From: Bacillus sp. OV322
Lineage (GTDB): Bacteria > Bacillota > Bacilli > Bacillales > DSM-1321
Direction of reading: 5' to 3'
DNA length: 64,000 nucleotides
Assembly: GCF_900112495.1 (NCBI RefSeq)
Contig: NZ_FOMA01000009.1
Location: 40,702-104,701 of the forward strand
The notes below the pieces were generated by a model. That model saw only the letters and a program-made list of their open reading frames with translations. It had not been told where the DNA came from and ran no database searches. The position numbers were made by a program, and so were the translations under genes. This document shows, in pieces, positions 37,128 to 45,682 of this stretch. How positions within the stretch are numbered: the first letter of the stretch is position 1; each line of letters begins with the position of its first letter.

Positions 37128-37194
37128 ACCAAATGCTTCTAAGTGCGTTTTAGAAATCCAATTTTGATTACGGTTAAATATTTGAGTGAGGTGT

Positions 37195-37234
37195 AAAAAC
37201 AGCCACTTCCAAAAAGGAGGAAGCGGCTACTGTT
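37195..37234 (-). terminator. Terminator of the MFS gene at 37279
   Basis: On the minus strand AGCCGCTTCC-N-GGAAGTGGCT followed by GTTTTT. Confidence 0.75.
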
Positions 37235-37278
37235 AGTTGAAGAGAAATAGAAATTAATTTTAAAAATTTTGTATTAAC

Positions 37279-38505
37279 CTAATCAGATAATCTAACAAAA
37301 CCAAATTTCCATATTATGTAACTGGATATAATAACCACAACACACCCACATACAATTAGTACATCTGTAATCGGAATACCAAAGAATAATATCAAAGAAG
37401 TTAGTCCATAAGAAAGTGGTATTAGTCCAAGTGAAGCGGTAGAAGTAAGACCCATTACTCTCCCCATCTTTTCATTCGGAGTATTTTCTTGAATCATTGC
37501 AATAATTAAAGAACTGACGGAAATACAAGCACCATAAGCTGTAAGAATCAATATACCTTGATATAAGTAACTAATTAAACCTAAACTTAAAACACAGAAA
37601 CCTGATAAAATCATTGCACATAGTATAATTAACCCTCGTTTTTTTCTTATATTTTTAATTGAAAAGATAAGTGTTGCAGCTAACATACCTAAGAACAAAG
37701 CACTTTGCATAAAACTAAAATTTAAAATCTTCGACCCAAACTTTTCATCAACAATGACTGGGAGAGCAATATTGACTGGGCCAACTATAAAGAGGTTTAC
37801 AATAAAAATAATTGCCAATAGGCTCGATAGCAATTTATCCTTTCTTATGAAGGTATATCCAGTTTTGATATTTTCGATTAGTGTTTCTTTCTGAACTTGT
37901 TGTAGCTGAACTGATGTATTAATAAGAAATACAACTACCCCGCCTACCAACAAAAAAAAGGCAGTTATAGAAAAAAGGAATATGAAGGAACCAATTGATA
38001 ATAGTAACCCGGCCAAGATTGGACTTACTACTGTGGAAAATAAGTTTGTAGATTGAAGTAATGCATTAGCTCTAGTAAGCTCTTCTTTTTCAACTAACTC
38101 TGGTACTATTGAAGAATTAGCTGGGTAAAATATCGCATCCAGTATCCCAAAGAAAAATGCATATAGAAGAATCGCTAGGATGTTTACATTTTCAGTAATA
38201 ATTAAACTTACTAAGGTAAAAACCAATAATCCTCTTATTAAAAGTGACATAAACATAATTTTTGTCTTATTATATTTATCAGAAAGAAAACCTCCAAAAG
38301 TCATTAATAACAGTCTTGGTATACTGGTGAGCATCAGAACAATACCCAAATAAGATTTCATATTAAGTTCGTTGACAACATACCAGCTCTCACCTAAAAG
38401 GTAAATGCCGAAGGATAGTCCAGTTAGAACTCTAACTATCATTAGAGACATAAACTTTTTGTTTCTTATTAAAGCTTGTTTATTTATCAATACTTGTGTA
38501 TTCAT
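37279..38505 (-). CDS. MFS transporter (macrolide-efflux-like)
   Basis: 408 residues, 12 membrane segments, loop 2-3 GGFLSDKYNKTKIMF (motif A variant), and GILDAIFYPANSSIVPELVEKEELTRANALLQ typical of the MefA/MFS_3 branch. GAGGAGAGGAC before the ATG. A 50-bp palindrome lies just upstream of its ribosome site, and an XRE-type gene is divergent. Confidence 0.92.
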   Translation of the reverse strand: MNTQVLINKQALIRNKKFMSLMIVRVLTGLSFGIYLLGESWYVVNELNMKSYLGIVLMLTSIPRLLLMTFGGFLSDKYNKTKIMFMSLLIRGLLVFTLVSLIITENVNILAILLYAFFFGILDAIFYPANSSIVPELVEKEELTRANALLQSTNLFSTVVSPILAGLLLSIGSFIFLFSITAFFLLVGGVVVFLINTSVQLQQVQKETLIENIKTGYTFIRKDKLLSSLLAIIFIVNLFIVGPVNIALPVIVDEKFGSKILNFSFMQSALFLGMLAATLIFSIKNIRKKRGLIILCAMILSGFCVLSLGLISYLYQGILILTAYGACISVSSLIIAMIQENTPNEKMGRVMGLTSTASLGLIPLSYGLTSLILFFGIPITDVLIVCGCVVVIISSYIIWKFGFVRLSD

Positions 38506-38523
38506 TTTGTCCTCTCCTCACAA

Positions 38524-38573
38524 AAAATATCACATATATGTTATGAGTATTTATAACATATATGTGATATTTT
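38524..38573. promoter_or_regulatory. Large perfect inverted repeat (21-bp arms, 8-bp loop)
   Basis: The arm AAAATATCACATATATGTTA plus one T (38524-38544) is perfectly complementary to 38553-38573 around GAGTATTT. It lies 6 bp before the MFS ribosome site and about 110 bp before the divergent XRE gene. As RNA it could fold upstream of the MFS start; as DNA it could be an operator. Confidence 0.85.
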
Positions 38574-38681
38574 AACAATGAAAAAATTAGTAATCTATAA
38601 AATATACTTTATACTTATTTTTAGAAGTAATGTAGTTCAAGTAAAAAAGTAAAAACTAAAAACAAAGGATGGTGTACAAAT

Positions 38682-39080
38682 ATGAGTGAATTTAAAGGTG
38701 ATTTTCCAAATAAAAAAGAAGATGAAGAGTTCAAAAGCCAAGTGGAAGAAAATAAATTAGAAAATGAAGTGGCTAAACAAATTATTTCTTTAAGGAAAAA
38801 TTTAGGTTTATCCCAAAAAGAGTTGGCTGATAAATTAAATACAAAACAAAGTGCAATATCAAGAATAGAAAAAGGGGAACAAAACATATCAATAGGCTTA
38901 CTTGAAAAGATTGCGGACGCTCTAGGTGTAGAAGTAAATGTTTCTCTTAATTTATCTCAGCTAAATACTCCATCTCCGGTGAATCCTGTTGGACAAAACA
39001 ACTTACAACAACCTGGGGGAAGAGCAATCCCATTGGGGGTACCTTTATTACCAGTTCACATAAAAAGCCATATTAATTAG
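38682..39080 (+). CDS. XRE family (HigA-type) DNA-binding protein
   Basis: 132 residues. HTH_3 at about 30-85: EVAKQIISLRKNLGLSQKELADKLNTKQSAISRIEKGEQNISIGLLEKIADALGVEVNVSL. The N-terminal ~28 residues are acidic/Lys-rich; the C-terminal ~40 are Pro/Asn/Gln-rich and look disordered. There is no HigB toxin gene beside it. Divergent from the MFS gene, it may bind the palindrome at 38524. Confidence 0.88.
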   Translation: MSEFKGDFPNKKEDEEFKSQVEENKLENEVAKQIISLRKNLGLSQKELADKLNTKQSAISRIEKGEQNISIGLLEKIADALGVEVNVSLNLSQLNTPSPVNPVGQNNLQQPGGRAIPLGVPLLPVHIKSHIN

Positions 39081-39149
39081 TTAAATGAGGACTGTAATAA
39101 ACTTCACGAAGTTAAACTAAATTGCTAAACGATAACAATTTATGAAAGT

Positions 39150-39187
39150 TAAGAACTCGTTCATTTAGGACGAGTTCTTTTTTTAAC
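39150..39187 (+). terminator. Terminator of the XRE gene
   Basis: AAGAACTCGT-N-ACGAGTTCTT hairpin then T7. Confidence 0.88.
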
Positions 39188-39259
39188 TTCTTTAATTCTT
39201 TTATGCATATGGCATACCTAAATTAATCTAACCTGGCCCTATGGTTGAAGGAGACAACT

Positions 39260-39295
39260 TTTAGTTATAGCAACAATTCTTACGAAAACAGCCTT
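39260..39295 (-). repeat. Remnant end of the MITE-like repeat (copy 8)
   Basis: TAGCAACAATTCTTACGAAAACAGCCTT matches the outer end only. Confidence 0.6.
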
Positions 39296-39504
39296 AAGAA
39301 AAGAGCCATTATATAAAAGTGTAATAAAATTTAAAATTGCCGCTTGTTTACTATGTTAAATCTTCTTCGACTAACGGATCCGTTCACATAATAGAGTAAT
39401 ACTGGTATTGATTTATATATTAAAACAGAAAATTATGGAATTTAATGGTAAAGTATAATCGGGTAATATTATCGTTTTAAATTTTTATTCATGGAGGATT
39501 GCTT

Positions 39505-39806
39505 ATGATAACTTTTTTGATTCCTGTTATGTTTTCCCTGCTTGTAGTGACATTTTCTCGGCTGTATATAAAAACAAAGCAAAAGTGGATAAAGGTTTTC
39601 AATTAAATTACTTTGGCTTATCTTATAGGAGAAAGGTAGTTAGAACATTAATAAATTCTCCTATAATCGTTTTGGCAGTTATCATTATTTATCATTTCAT
39701 AGACTTACGTATACTGGGAAAATCACTTTTTGTACTATTTATCGTTGTTACTTTTGCTGTTTCACTTATCTATAATTTGTATATGTGGAAGACAAAAGAA
39801 AGTTGA
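39505..39806 (+). pseudogene. Small membrane protein, apparently frameshifted
   Basis: ATG 39505 (GGAGG upstream) opens ITFLIPVMFSLLVVTFSRLYIKTKQK and stops at about 39605. An overlapping frame, entered near 39580, continues VDKGFQLNYFGLSYRRKVVRTLINSPIIVLAVIIIYHFIDLRILGKSLFVLFIVVTFAVSLIYNLYMWKTK to 39806. Joined, they give a ~100-residue protein with three membrane segments. Family unknown; the second part alone (from 39585) could also be translated. Confidence 0.55.
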
Positions 39807-39878
39807 AAGGGTAAAAATGGATGCCAGTTTGAATGCGAATATAAAAAGATTTTATTGAAGCTATTCAGGGGGATAATA

Positions 39879-40652
39879 ATGAGTTATCGAATTGTGTTTT
39901 TGGATGTTGATGGGACTATTACAAATCACGAAGATGGCAGTATTCCTATTTCTACAGCTAAAGCAATAAAAGAGTTGAAAAGAAAAGGGTTAAGGGTTGT
40001 GGCAGCAACAGGAAGACCACTTTCAATGTGTAAAGATCTGATAAATCTAGGCATAGAAACCTTTATAACAGCAAATGGCGGGTACGTGAAACATTTACAA
40101 GAAGTGATTCATAAAGTACCAATGGATAAAGGCATAATTCACGAGGTCATGGAATTTGCGAAATTACAAAGAAACGGTTTGTCATTCTATACAGAAGAAT
40201 TTAGTATGAATGGTGTAACAGAGCCCGAAATCTTAACTGCATTAGAGGAAACTTTGTCTCTCAATGAGTATCCTAAAACTCGTCTTCAAACGCACAGTGA
40301 AGAAGTATTTTTATTATGTTTATTTGCAAATGATGAAACCGTTGAGAAGTACATACAAAGGTTTCCGCATCTAAGATTTAGAAGATGGCATCCATATGTC
40401 TTGAATGTTTTGCAGGAAGATGTATCAAAATCTCTGGCAATCTCAAAAACTTTGGAATATTTTAATATCAATAAATCAGAAGCAATTGCCTTTGGAGATG
40501 GTGAAAATGATATTGATATGGTGGAACTAGCTGGTTTGGGCATTGCAATGGGTAACGGAAATGAAAGATTGAAAAATGCTGCGGATTTTGTAACGAAAAA
40601 ATCCAGTGAAGATGGTATTTATTATGCGTTAAAAAAGTACGGAATTCTTTAA
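39879..40652 (+). CDS. HAD superfamily hydrolase, Cof type
   Basis: 257 residues from ATG 39879 (CAGGGGG upstream). Motif I VFLDVDGTIT, motif II VVAATGRP, and motif IV FGDGENDIDMVELAGLGIAMGNG with the C2B cap of Cof-like sugar or nucleotide phosphatases. Soluble, Mg-dependent; substrate unassigned. Confidence 0.93.
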   Translation: MSYRIVFLDVDGTITNHEDGSIPISTAKAIKELKRKGLRVVAATGRPLSMCKDLINLGIETFITANGGYVKHLQEVIHKVPMDKGIIHEVMEFAKLQRNGLSFYTEEFSMNGVTEPEILTALEETLSLNEYPKTRLQTHSEEVFLLCLFANDETVEKYIQRFPHLRFRRWHPYVLNVLQEDVSKSLAISKTLEYFNINKSEAIAFGDGENDIDMVELAGLGIAMGNGNERLKNAADFVTKKSSEDGIYYALKKYGIL

Positions 40653-40769
40653 ATAGATGAAGGCCTTTGCGGGAGATCTAGTAAGTGTTAATGATAGTTT
40701 CAAAATAAGGATATGAATTATAAATGGACATACGGCATAATTAAATATACCGGGAAGGTGTTTTGATCT

Positions 40770-41459
40770 ATGGAAATTAAATCAATTGTTTTACAGACAA
40801 ACAGTTTAATGGAAATGAAAAATTTCTATATCAATATATTGGGCTTTTCTCTGATTCATGAGGATAAGGATAGCTTTCGTTTTGCTGCCGGTACAGGTGA
40901 ATTTGAGTTTACAACAAGAGAAGCAGCAGAAAACCCCTTTTATCATTTTGCCTTCAACATACCAGCTAACAAATTTAATGAAGCAAAATTATGGGCAAAA
41001 GAAAGAGTGAGTTTACTTGTTGAAGATGGATTAGATGAAGTTCATTTTTCTCATTTCCCTGCCCATGCTTTTTATTTCTATGACCCTTCAGGTAATATTG
41101 TTGAATTAATTTCCAGGTATGAAATTGCTGAAATTAGTAATGAACCATTTTCTGCTAAAAGTGTTTTAAACATAAGTGAAATAGGTTTAGTCGTAAAGGA
41201 TGCTGTGAGTGTAAGTGAAAAACTAAATGAAATCGGTTTAACCGAGCGTGACAATGATGCAATTAGCAGAACCTCTCTTAATTTTATGGGAGAAAGAAGC
41301 AGCGGAATATTTATCATATTAGCTCAGCCGGGGAGAAGGTGGATCTTTTCTGATAAAGTATCTGCTATATTTCCACTTGAGATTACATTTATAAATAACA
41401 TTAAAGTCATGATCAACTCCCAAAATGAATTACAGATTTACCGGGATGAGCACAGGTGA
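40770..41459 (+). CDS. VOC family protein with two VOC modules
   Basis: 229 residues. N-terminal module: IKSIVLQTNSLMEMKNFYINILGFSLIHED...FYFYDPSGNIVELISRY (1-118). A second, weaker module (about 130-225): ISEIGLVVKDAVSVSEKLNEIGLTERDND. Resembles small glyoxalase-fold proteins of unknown substrate. Confidence 0.87.
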   Translation: MEIKSIVLQTNSLMEMKNFYINILGFSLIHEDKDSFRFAAGTGEFEFTTREAAENPFYHFAFNIPANKFNEAKLWAKERVSLLVEDGLDEVHFSHFPAHAFYFYDPSGNIVELISRYEIAEISNEPFSAKSVLNISEIGLVVKDAVSVSEKLNEIGLTERDNDAISRTSLNFMGERSSGIFIILAQPGRRWIFSDKVSAIFPLEITFINNIKVMINSQNELQIYRDEHR

Positions 41460-41547
41460 GAGGTATCTTCAGAAACGTGATTAGCAAATGCCAAAAAACG
41501 GCCATCATATCTGCACTCATATAAAATTAAAGGGGAATTTTCATCTT

Positions 41548-42038
41548 ATGTTTGGTTTCTTAAATAAAGAAAAATTGAAAAAAGACGATTTAAAAGGCAT
41601 TGCGCAATTAATGTATCAGGATTATCGGATGATGCTTGGGATAGAGAGTATCTGACTAAAAGAAACCTAGACTTTACTATCGAGAGTATCCGGTATATTG
41701 ATATGTATGCAAATAGATTAATGAGTACGGAGTTGGGTGCTGAACTTTTAAAAAATCATTTTGATAATTTTGTAAATCGATTAGGTGCATATATTGGCCA
41801 GGTTATCAAAAATCATATTGCACAAGACTTTTACTGGTATGAAGCCTCTTCTGTATACAATTACTCTCCTAATTTAGATGGAGCGGATAGGAATACCAAA
41901 GTACAAAGTGTCCTGTATTCTAAGAAGAAAGATATATTAATATCACCATTGAATGTGGCATCGCAATGTTTGAAAGGCAGCTCTCCTTACAGCAGTTTTC
42001 TTACTTACGTTGAAGAAATGATTGAGCAGCATTCATAG
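41548..42038 (+). pseudogene. Hypothetical protein, frameshifted
   Basis: From ATG 41548 one frame reads FGFLNKEKLKKDDLKGIAQLMYQDYR and stops; the adjacent frame continues DDAWDREYLTKRNLDFTIESIRYIDMYANRLM...SSFLTYVEEMIEQHS to 42038. Together about 160 residues. The family is not recognised. It is next to a SUKH relic, so it could belong to a decayed immunity-type locus; that is a guess. Confidence 0.6.
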
Positions 42039-42089
42039 AAGTATCACTATAAAAAGAAAACCTGAGAATAAAAGTATGGGGGTTTGTTA

Positions 42090-42499
42090 ATGAATGACGT
42101 AATCGACTTAATTGATTCAAGAAAACCTGGAGTTACTGAGTTGATATACATTTAGCAGAAAAAGAATTAGAAGCAGCCTTCCCAAAACAATACAAAGAAC
42201 TATTCAAGCTATCCAACAATACTCAAATTGGAGAGTGGACGCTTTTTCCTATTAAAGACCCCAAAAATATAAAAAGCACTTGGGACGACATAGTAAGGCA
42301 AAATAAAGAAGTAAGAGATGAAGGAATGGCAAGTGAGCTTATATCGATTGGTGAAGATGGAACAGGAGACAAGTTATGCAATGAGGAAGTTGATAATAGT
42401 GTGTACATTTGGTATCACGAAACAGGGGAAATTGAGGAATTAGCTTCAAACCAAAAGGAGTTTATTATTTTACAATCTGAAGAATTGGATGGGGACTAA
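42090..42499 (+). pseudogene. SMI1/KNR4 (SUKH) family protein, frameshifted
   Basis: ATG 42090 opens NDVIDLIDSRKPGVTELIYI and stops near 42154. The next frame reads AEKELEAAFPKQYKELFKLSNNTQIGEWTLFPIKDPKNIKSTWDDIVRQN...ISIGEDGTGDKLC...VYIWYHETGEIEELASNQKEFI. This is a SUKH-1 domain, which often confers immunity to polymorphic toxins. No toxin gene is visible. One frameshift near 42150. Confidence 0.75.
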
Positions 42500-42596
42500 A
42501 AAAGTACATCATACATATCTTGTTGGTAAAAGAATTGCTTATATCCTGATTATTTTGTTTATGGTAATTTTTAACACAAAGAGAAAGGGGGGGAGC

Positions 42597-42863
42597 ATGA
42601 AAAAATTAAGTCTTATATCCATTGTTGCATTTTTAGTTTCAGTTTTTGTGTTAGGTCGATCTTTATTAACAACTAGTGGCGATTTATTTTCAGGTCCAGT
42701 AATGATAGCGATTTGTATCATTCTGCCGATCATTGGTTTATTGGCTGCGCTTATAAGCAATAAAGGTGCCCTTAAATTTATTGGTATCACTGGCAATTCA
42801 CTTATTCTTTTGTTTTCTGTCATTGTGCCTGCTGTTTCTACACTCTTTTGGAATCAGCCATAA
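42597..42863 (+). CDS. Small membrane protein
   Basis: 88 residues from ATG 42597 (AAAGGGGGGAG upstream). Three hydrophobic segments (about 4-22, 32-52, 62-82). No family recognised. The longer frame from 42489 lacks a ribosome site. A terminator follows directly. Confidence 0.7.
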   Translation: MKKLSLISIVAFLVSVFVLGRSLLTTSGDLFSGPVMIAICIILPIIGLLAALISNKGALKFIGITGNSLILLFSVIVPAVSTLFWNQP

Positions 42864-42874
42864 TAAACTTTTAC

Positions 42875-42907
42875 AAAGCAATGTGGATAACCACGTCGCT
42901 TTTTTTT
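42875..42907 (+). terminator. Terminator hairpin
   Basis: AAAGC..TGTGG-ATAA-CCACG..GCTTT then T run. Confidence 0.75.
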
Positions 42908-43005
42908 GATACTGTAAGAAAGTGTTGATGGGTAACCAAGAAGCCAGGCCGTGGAATTGTGTTGAATCCAAAGGGAAAGCACTCACCATTCGATAATAAA
43001 AGTGA

Positions 43006-43536
43006 CTACTCGGATTCAGGGATTTTTCGTGTACTCCGTAAAATCAGACGGAACCAAATCAACTGAATGATTCCTGTGACCAATACACCGATAAGGGTAT
43101 CTCTCATTCTGTCTATTGCATAATGCTTTGTTTGGTGTTCAAATACGAAAACAAATAAAATGGTGAGAGCAACCTGATGAATGACTTTTTTGTCCAAATT
43201 CAAATATTTCGCAGCAAAACATCCTAAAAGAATTAATAGTCCTAAGTTCCATGCGATTACTGTCATATGACTTGCAATCAAAACAGTAACAAATATGCCG
43301 ATAATGGTTCCAATTACCCATTTAATGGATAGCCTAACTGTTTTATCCATTGTTGATCGAAGGCTAATAATGACAGAAAGCGGAGCTAAGTAAGGATGGA
43401 AGGAACCACAGAGTTTTGCTATTTCCCATGATAAAGTAGAGCCGCCTATTGCCAATTTCCATATAAGAATAGATGAATTTTCACTTTGAGTTTCGTTTTT
43501 TGTTGTTTTCATTTTCACCTCATTAGGTTTTTCCAT
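43006..43536 (-). CDS. FUSC / aromatic acid exporter-like membrane protein
   Basis: 176 residues. After a polar ~25-residue N-terminus come about five membrane segments: LSVIISLRSTMDKTVRLSIKWVIGTIIGIFVTVLIA and RDTLIGVLVTGIIQLIWF follow the FUSC/DUF939 pattern. It lacks the soluble C-terminal domain of larger members. Function unknown. Confidence 0.75.
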   Translation of the reverse strand: MEKPNEVKMKTTKNETQSENSSILIWKLAIGGSTLSWEIAKLCGSFHPYLAPLSVIISLRSTMDKTVRLSIKWVIGTIIGIFVTVLIASHMTVIAWNLGLLILLGCFAAKYLNLDKKVIHQVALTILFVFVFEHQTKHYAIDRMRDTLIGVLVTGIIQLIWFRLILRSTRKIPESE

Positions 43537-43894
43537 TTATATATAATCTTTTCTTTTGATGATTTAATATGTACATTGCTTAATTTTAAATGTCTTGAAG
43601 GCAGTTTTTAATGAGCACTTCCAGCATGTATCTGAAATGAATAGAAGGCTTGAGATGTTGCTGATGTCTTACTTGGCGGCTTTTTTATATGGAAAAATTA
43701 ATGTAGCAGTTTGTTGAAGGATGAATTCGTTTTTTTTTTGAGAATATTTCAGATGGGGATTTTTATATGGAGTACTTCTTGAGTAAGACAAAGTTCCATG
43801 AACGGCTTAAGATAATGCAGGGCTTGTGAGGCAGAGGAATAGAAAGCAGAGTTAGGTATCGCAAAGTTAATGGACCTAAAAAGGAGATGTGTAC
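43537..43894. other. Intergenic region without a recognised gene
   Basis: AT-rich; nothing beyond the AAAAAGGAGATG ribosome site of the small gene at 43895. Confidence 0.4.
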
Positions 43895-44059
43895 ATGAAA
43901 AAAGATATATTGGAATACATCAAGGCAGTCAGTTTTATGGTAATGGCCATAAGTTTAGCCGTTATTGCCTGGAAAACTGCAAGTCGGGTTAACGTGTTAA
44001 ACGAAATTCAAGAAAGTCTAAATCTTATTGCGTCTAGAGTTAATGAACTTAAAAAATAA
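43895..44059 (+). CDS. 54-residue single-span membrane protein
   Basis: ATG 43895 is preceded by AAAAAGGAGATG. Residues about 10-30 (AVSFMVMAISLAVIAWKTAS) form one membrane segment; the rest is a charged amphipathic helix (VNEIQESLNLIASRVNELKK-like). Good codon use and a strong ribosome site support translation. Family unknown. Confidence 0.6.
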   Translation: MKKDILEYIKAVSFMVMAISLAVIAWKTASRVNVLNEIQESLNLIASRVNELKK

Positions 44060-44192
44060 CTTGTACTTGTAGAGACCATTAAGGTTTTTTAATAATTTTT
44101 AACATCGGAATAAATTTCTCAGTTGGTTCAAAATTCCGAGGGTTTACCGTTATTATCATGTAACCTAGAACCTGTTAAGGGAGGGTGTTCAT

Positions 44193-44270
44193 TTGAAATA
44201 CAAACAAACAATCTTTTGGGGGAGCATTGCCATTATTTTATTGATCGTATGGATGGCAACAAAATCGTAA
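44193..44270 (+). CDS. 25-residue membrane peptide
   Basis: TTG 44193 with AAGGGAGGGTG upstream encodes KYKQTIFWGSIAIILLIVWMATKS after the initiator: a charged start, one membrane segment and a Lys end. The stop touches repeat copy 9, so a longer gene may have been cut short. Speculative. Confidence 0.4.
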   Translation: MKYKQTIFWGSIAIILLIVWMATKS

Positions 44271-44492
44271 ACTTAAAGAATCTTGTTTTTTAATATGTTC
44301 TGTGAAGCGATCCCTTTGTTAAGCCGGGTTGATTGGAGTGTAAGGTGCGAGACTCCTGTGGGATTAGCGGGAAGGTGAGACCCCGCAAGCGAATCTGAGG
44401 AGGCTTACCGTCCGCCCCACGGAAAGCGAGCATCCTGGAGCGGAAATCAACCCCTTGTTCAGGTAGCAACAAAGTTTACGAAAACAGCCTTT
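44271..44492 (-). repeat. MITE-like repeat, copy 9 (nearly full)
   Basis: ACTTAAAGAATCTTGTTTTT, GTGAAGCGATCCC, full GC-rich core, and GTTTACGAAAACAGCCTTT at the end. Confidence 0.9.
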
Positions 44493-44582
44493 TAAAAAAA
44501 TTATTCCTTCAATCAATTTCTACAAAAAAGCCTATTAAAAAAGTTTTCAAAAAAATCAGCATTTATGATATACTTTCCAGGT

Positions 44583-44606
44583 ACTTATTAAACGCGTTTA
44601 ATAAGT
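44583..44606. promoter_or_regulatory. Perfect 24-bp palindrome, probable ROK operator
   Basis: Half site ACTTATTAAACG with its exact inverse CGTTTAATAAGT. It lies just downstream of a -10-like TATACT and about 50 bp before the ROK gene, as expected for autorepression. Confidence 0.8.
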
Positions 44607-44657
44607 TGCTGATCGGTTTCATACGTAATAGTGCATTTACATAAGCGGGTGATTGTA

Positions 44658-45665
44658 TTGGGCGAGAAGTGGTCTTCTTCAAAGGAAAGGGAATTACAGA
44701 TTATGCATGGTATCCGGGTTGCTCTTTTGCAGATGGGCAGTGCTACGAAGGCAAATCTTTGCGATAGGGCGGGCATTAGTTTTCCTACGGTGAGCAAGAT
44801 GGTTTCACGTATGGAGAAGAGCGGGGAGGTGTTTGCTGCAGGCCTTGATGAATCGAGCGGCGGAAGGCGGGCACAGCGTTATGTGTATAATCCGGAATAT
44901 ATGCTTGGATTGTCTGTTTTTTTAGAAAAAAATGAAACGGTTTACACGGTATTTAATTGCCTAGGGGAAGTAAAGGAGCATGGGTCATGCAAAAGCTTTC
45001 TTCAAGATGGCAAAGGTGCTTTAATGGCGTGGACCCAAGAAGTGCTGGAAAGGTTTCCTAAAATCAGCGGTGCTGCTTTCGGTGTGCCGGGTTCTGTTGA
45101 GAAGGGACGGATCTTTTTTATTCCTGATTATGAGGGATTTCAAAATCTGGATCTGCAGGGCATATTCGAGGAAAGATTCGGCATTCCAGCTGTCGTGGAG
45201 AATGATATGAATGCGGCCGTGCTTGGTTATCATGACCGGTCAGGAAAGGGGATGGATCATTCCGCTGCCTATATCTATACTGGGGAAAATGGTCCTGGAG
45301 CAGGTTTGCTTGTTAACGGAAATGTAGTCCGGGGGAGCACGTTCTTTGCGGGAGAAGTTTCATTCGTACCGCTTTATGATGAGTGCAGCTTCCTCCAGGC
45401 GATGCAGCAGGAAAAAGACAGAAAAGGGATTGTGAATTTGAAGGCCATCAGCAGGCTGATTGCGTCACTTGCGGCGATCATCAACCCGCATGAAATTATT
45501 CTTAATCACAAGGAATTCCATGTTTCGCAAATTCCCGTCCTTATAAAGGAAAGCACAAAATATGTGCCAAAAGAGCATCTCCCTGAGCTGGCATTAAGCG
45601 ACTGGCGCGAGGATTACCTTCATGGGCTGCAATATCTTGCCTTGAAACGGATACTGAGGAGCTAG
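44658..45665 (+). CDS. ROK family transcriptional repressor
   Basis: 335 residues from TTG 44658 (GCGGGTG upstream; GTG 44631 is an alternative). N-terminal winged helix: HGIRVALLQMGSATKANLCDRAGISFPTVSKMVSRMEKSGEVFAAG. The ROK sugar-kinase-like fold follows with AAFGVPGSVEKG, IPAVVENDMNAAVLGYH and a degenerate glycine loop GENGPGAGLLVNG; the CxCGxxGC zinc site is missing. First gene of a cassette with an MFS transporter and an O-acetyltransferase; likely sugar-responsive repressor. Confidence 0.9.
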   Translation: MGEKWSSSKERELQIMHGIRVALLQMGSATKANLCDRAGISFPTVSKMVSRMEKSGEVFAAGLDESSGGRRAQRYVYNPEYMLGLSVFLEKNETVYTVFNCLGEVKEHGSCKSFLQDGKGALMAWTQEVLERFPKISGAAFGVPGSVEKGRIFFIPDYEGFQNLDLQGIFEERFGIPAVVENDMNAAVLGYHDRSGKGMDHSAAYIYTGENGPGAGLLVNGNVVRGSTFFAGEVSFVPLYDECSFLQAMQQEKDRKGIVNLKAISRLIASLAAIINPHEIILNHKEFHVSQIPVLIKESTKYVPKEHLPELALSDWREDYLHGLQYLALKRILRS

Positions 45666-45682
45666 AGAAGGAGTGAGAATGA

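Larger units (their letters stand above)
39081..39504. other. Intergenic region with a terminator and a repeat remnant
   Basis: It holds the terminator at 39150-39187 and the end of a MITE-like repeat at 39260-39295. No gene is supportable. Confidence 0.5.

Noticed and set aside
38682..39080. HigA antitoxin of a HigBA pair
   Set aside because: No HigB-like frame lies on either side; the neighbour is an MFS gene.
44290..44472. Open frames in the MITE-like repeats (also 13129-13449, 16954-17357, 54084-54319)
   Set aside because: The same peptide (SRTLHSNQPGLT...) recurs wherever the repeat occurs and differs with its deletions; it is the translation of a structured repeat, not a gene.
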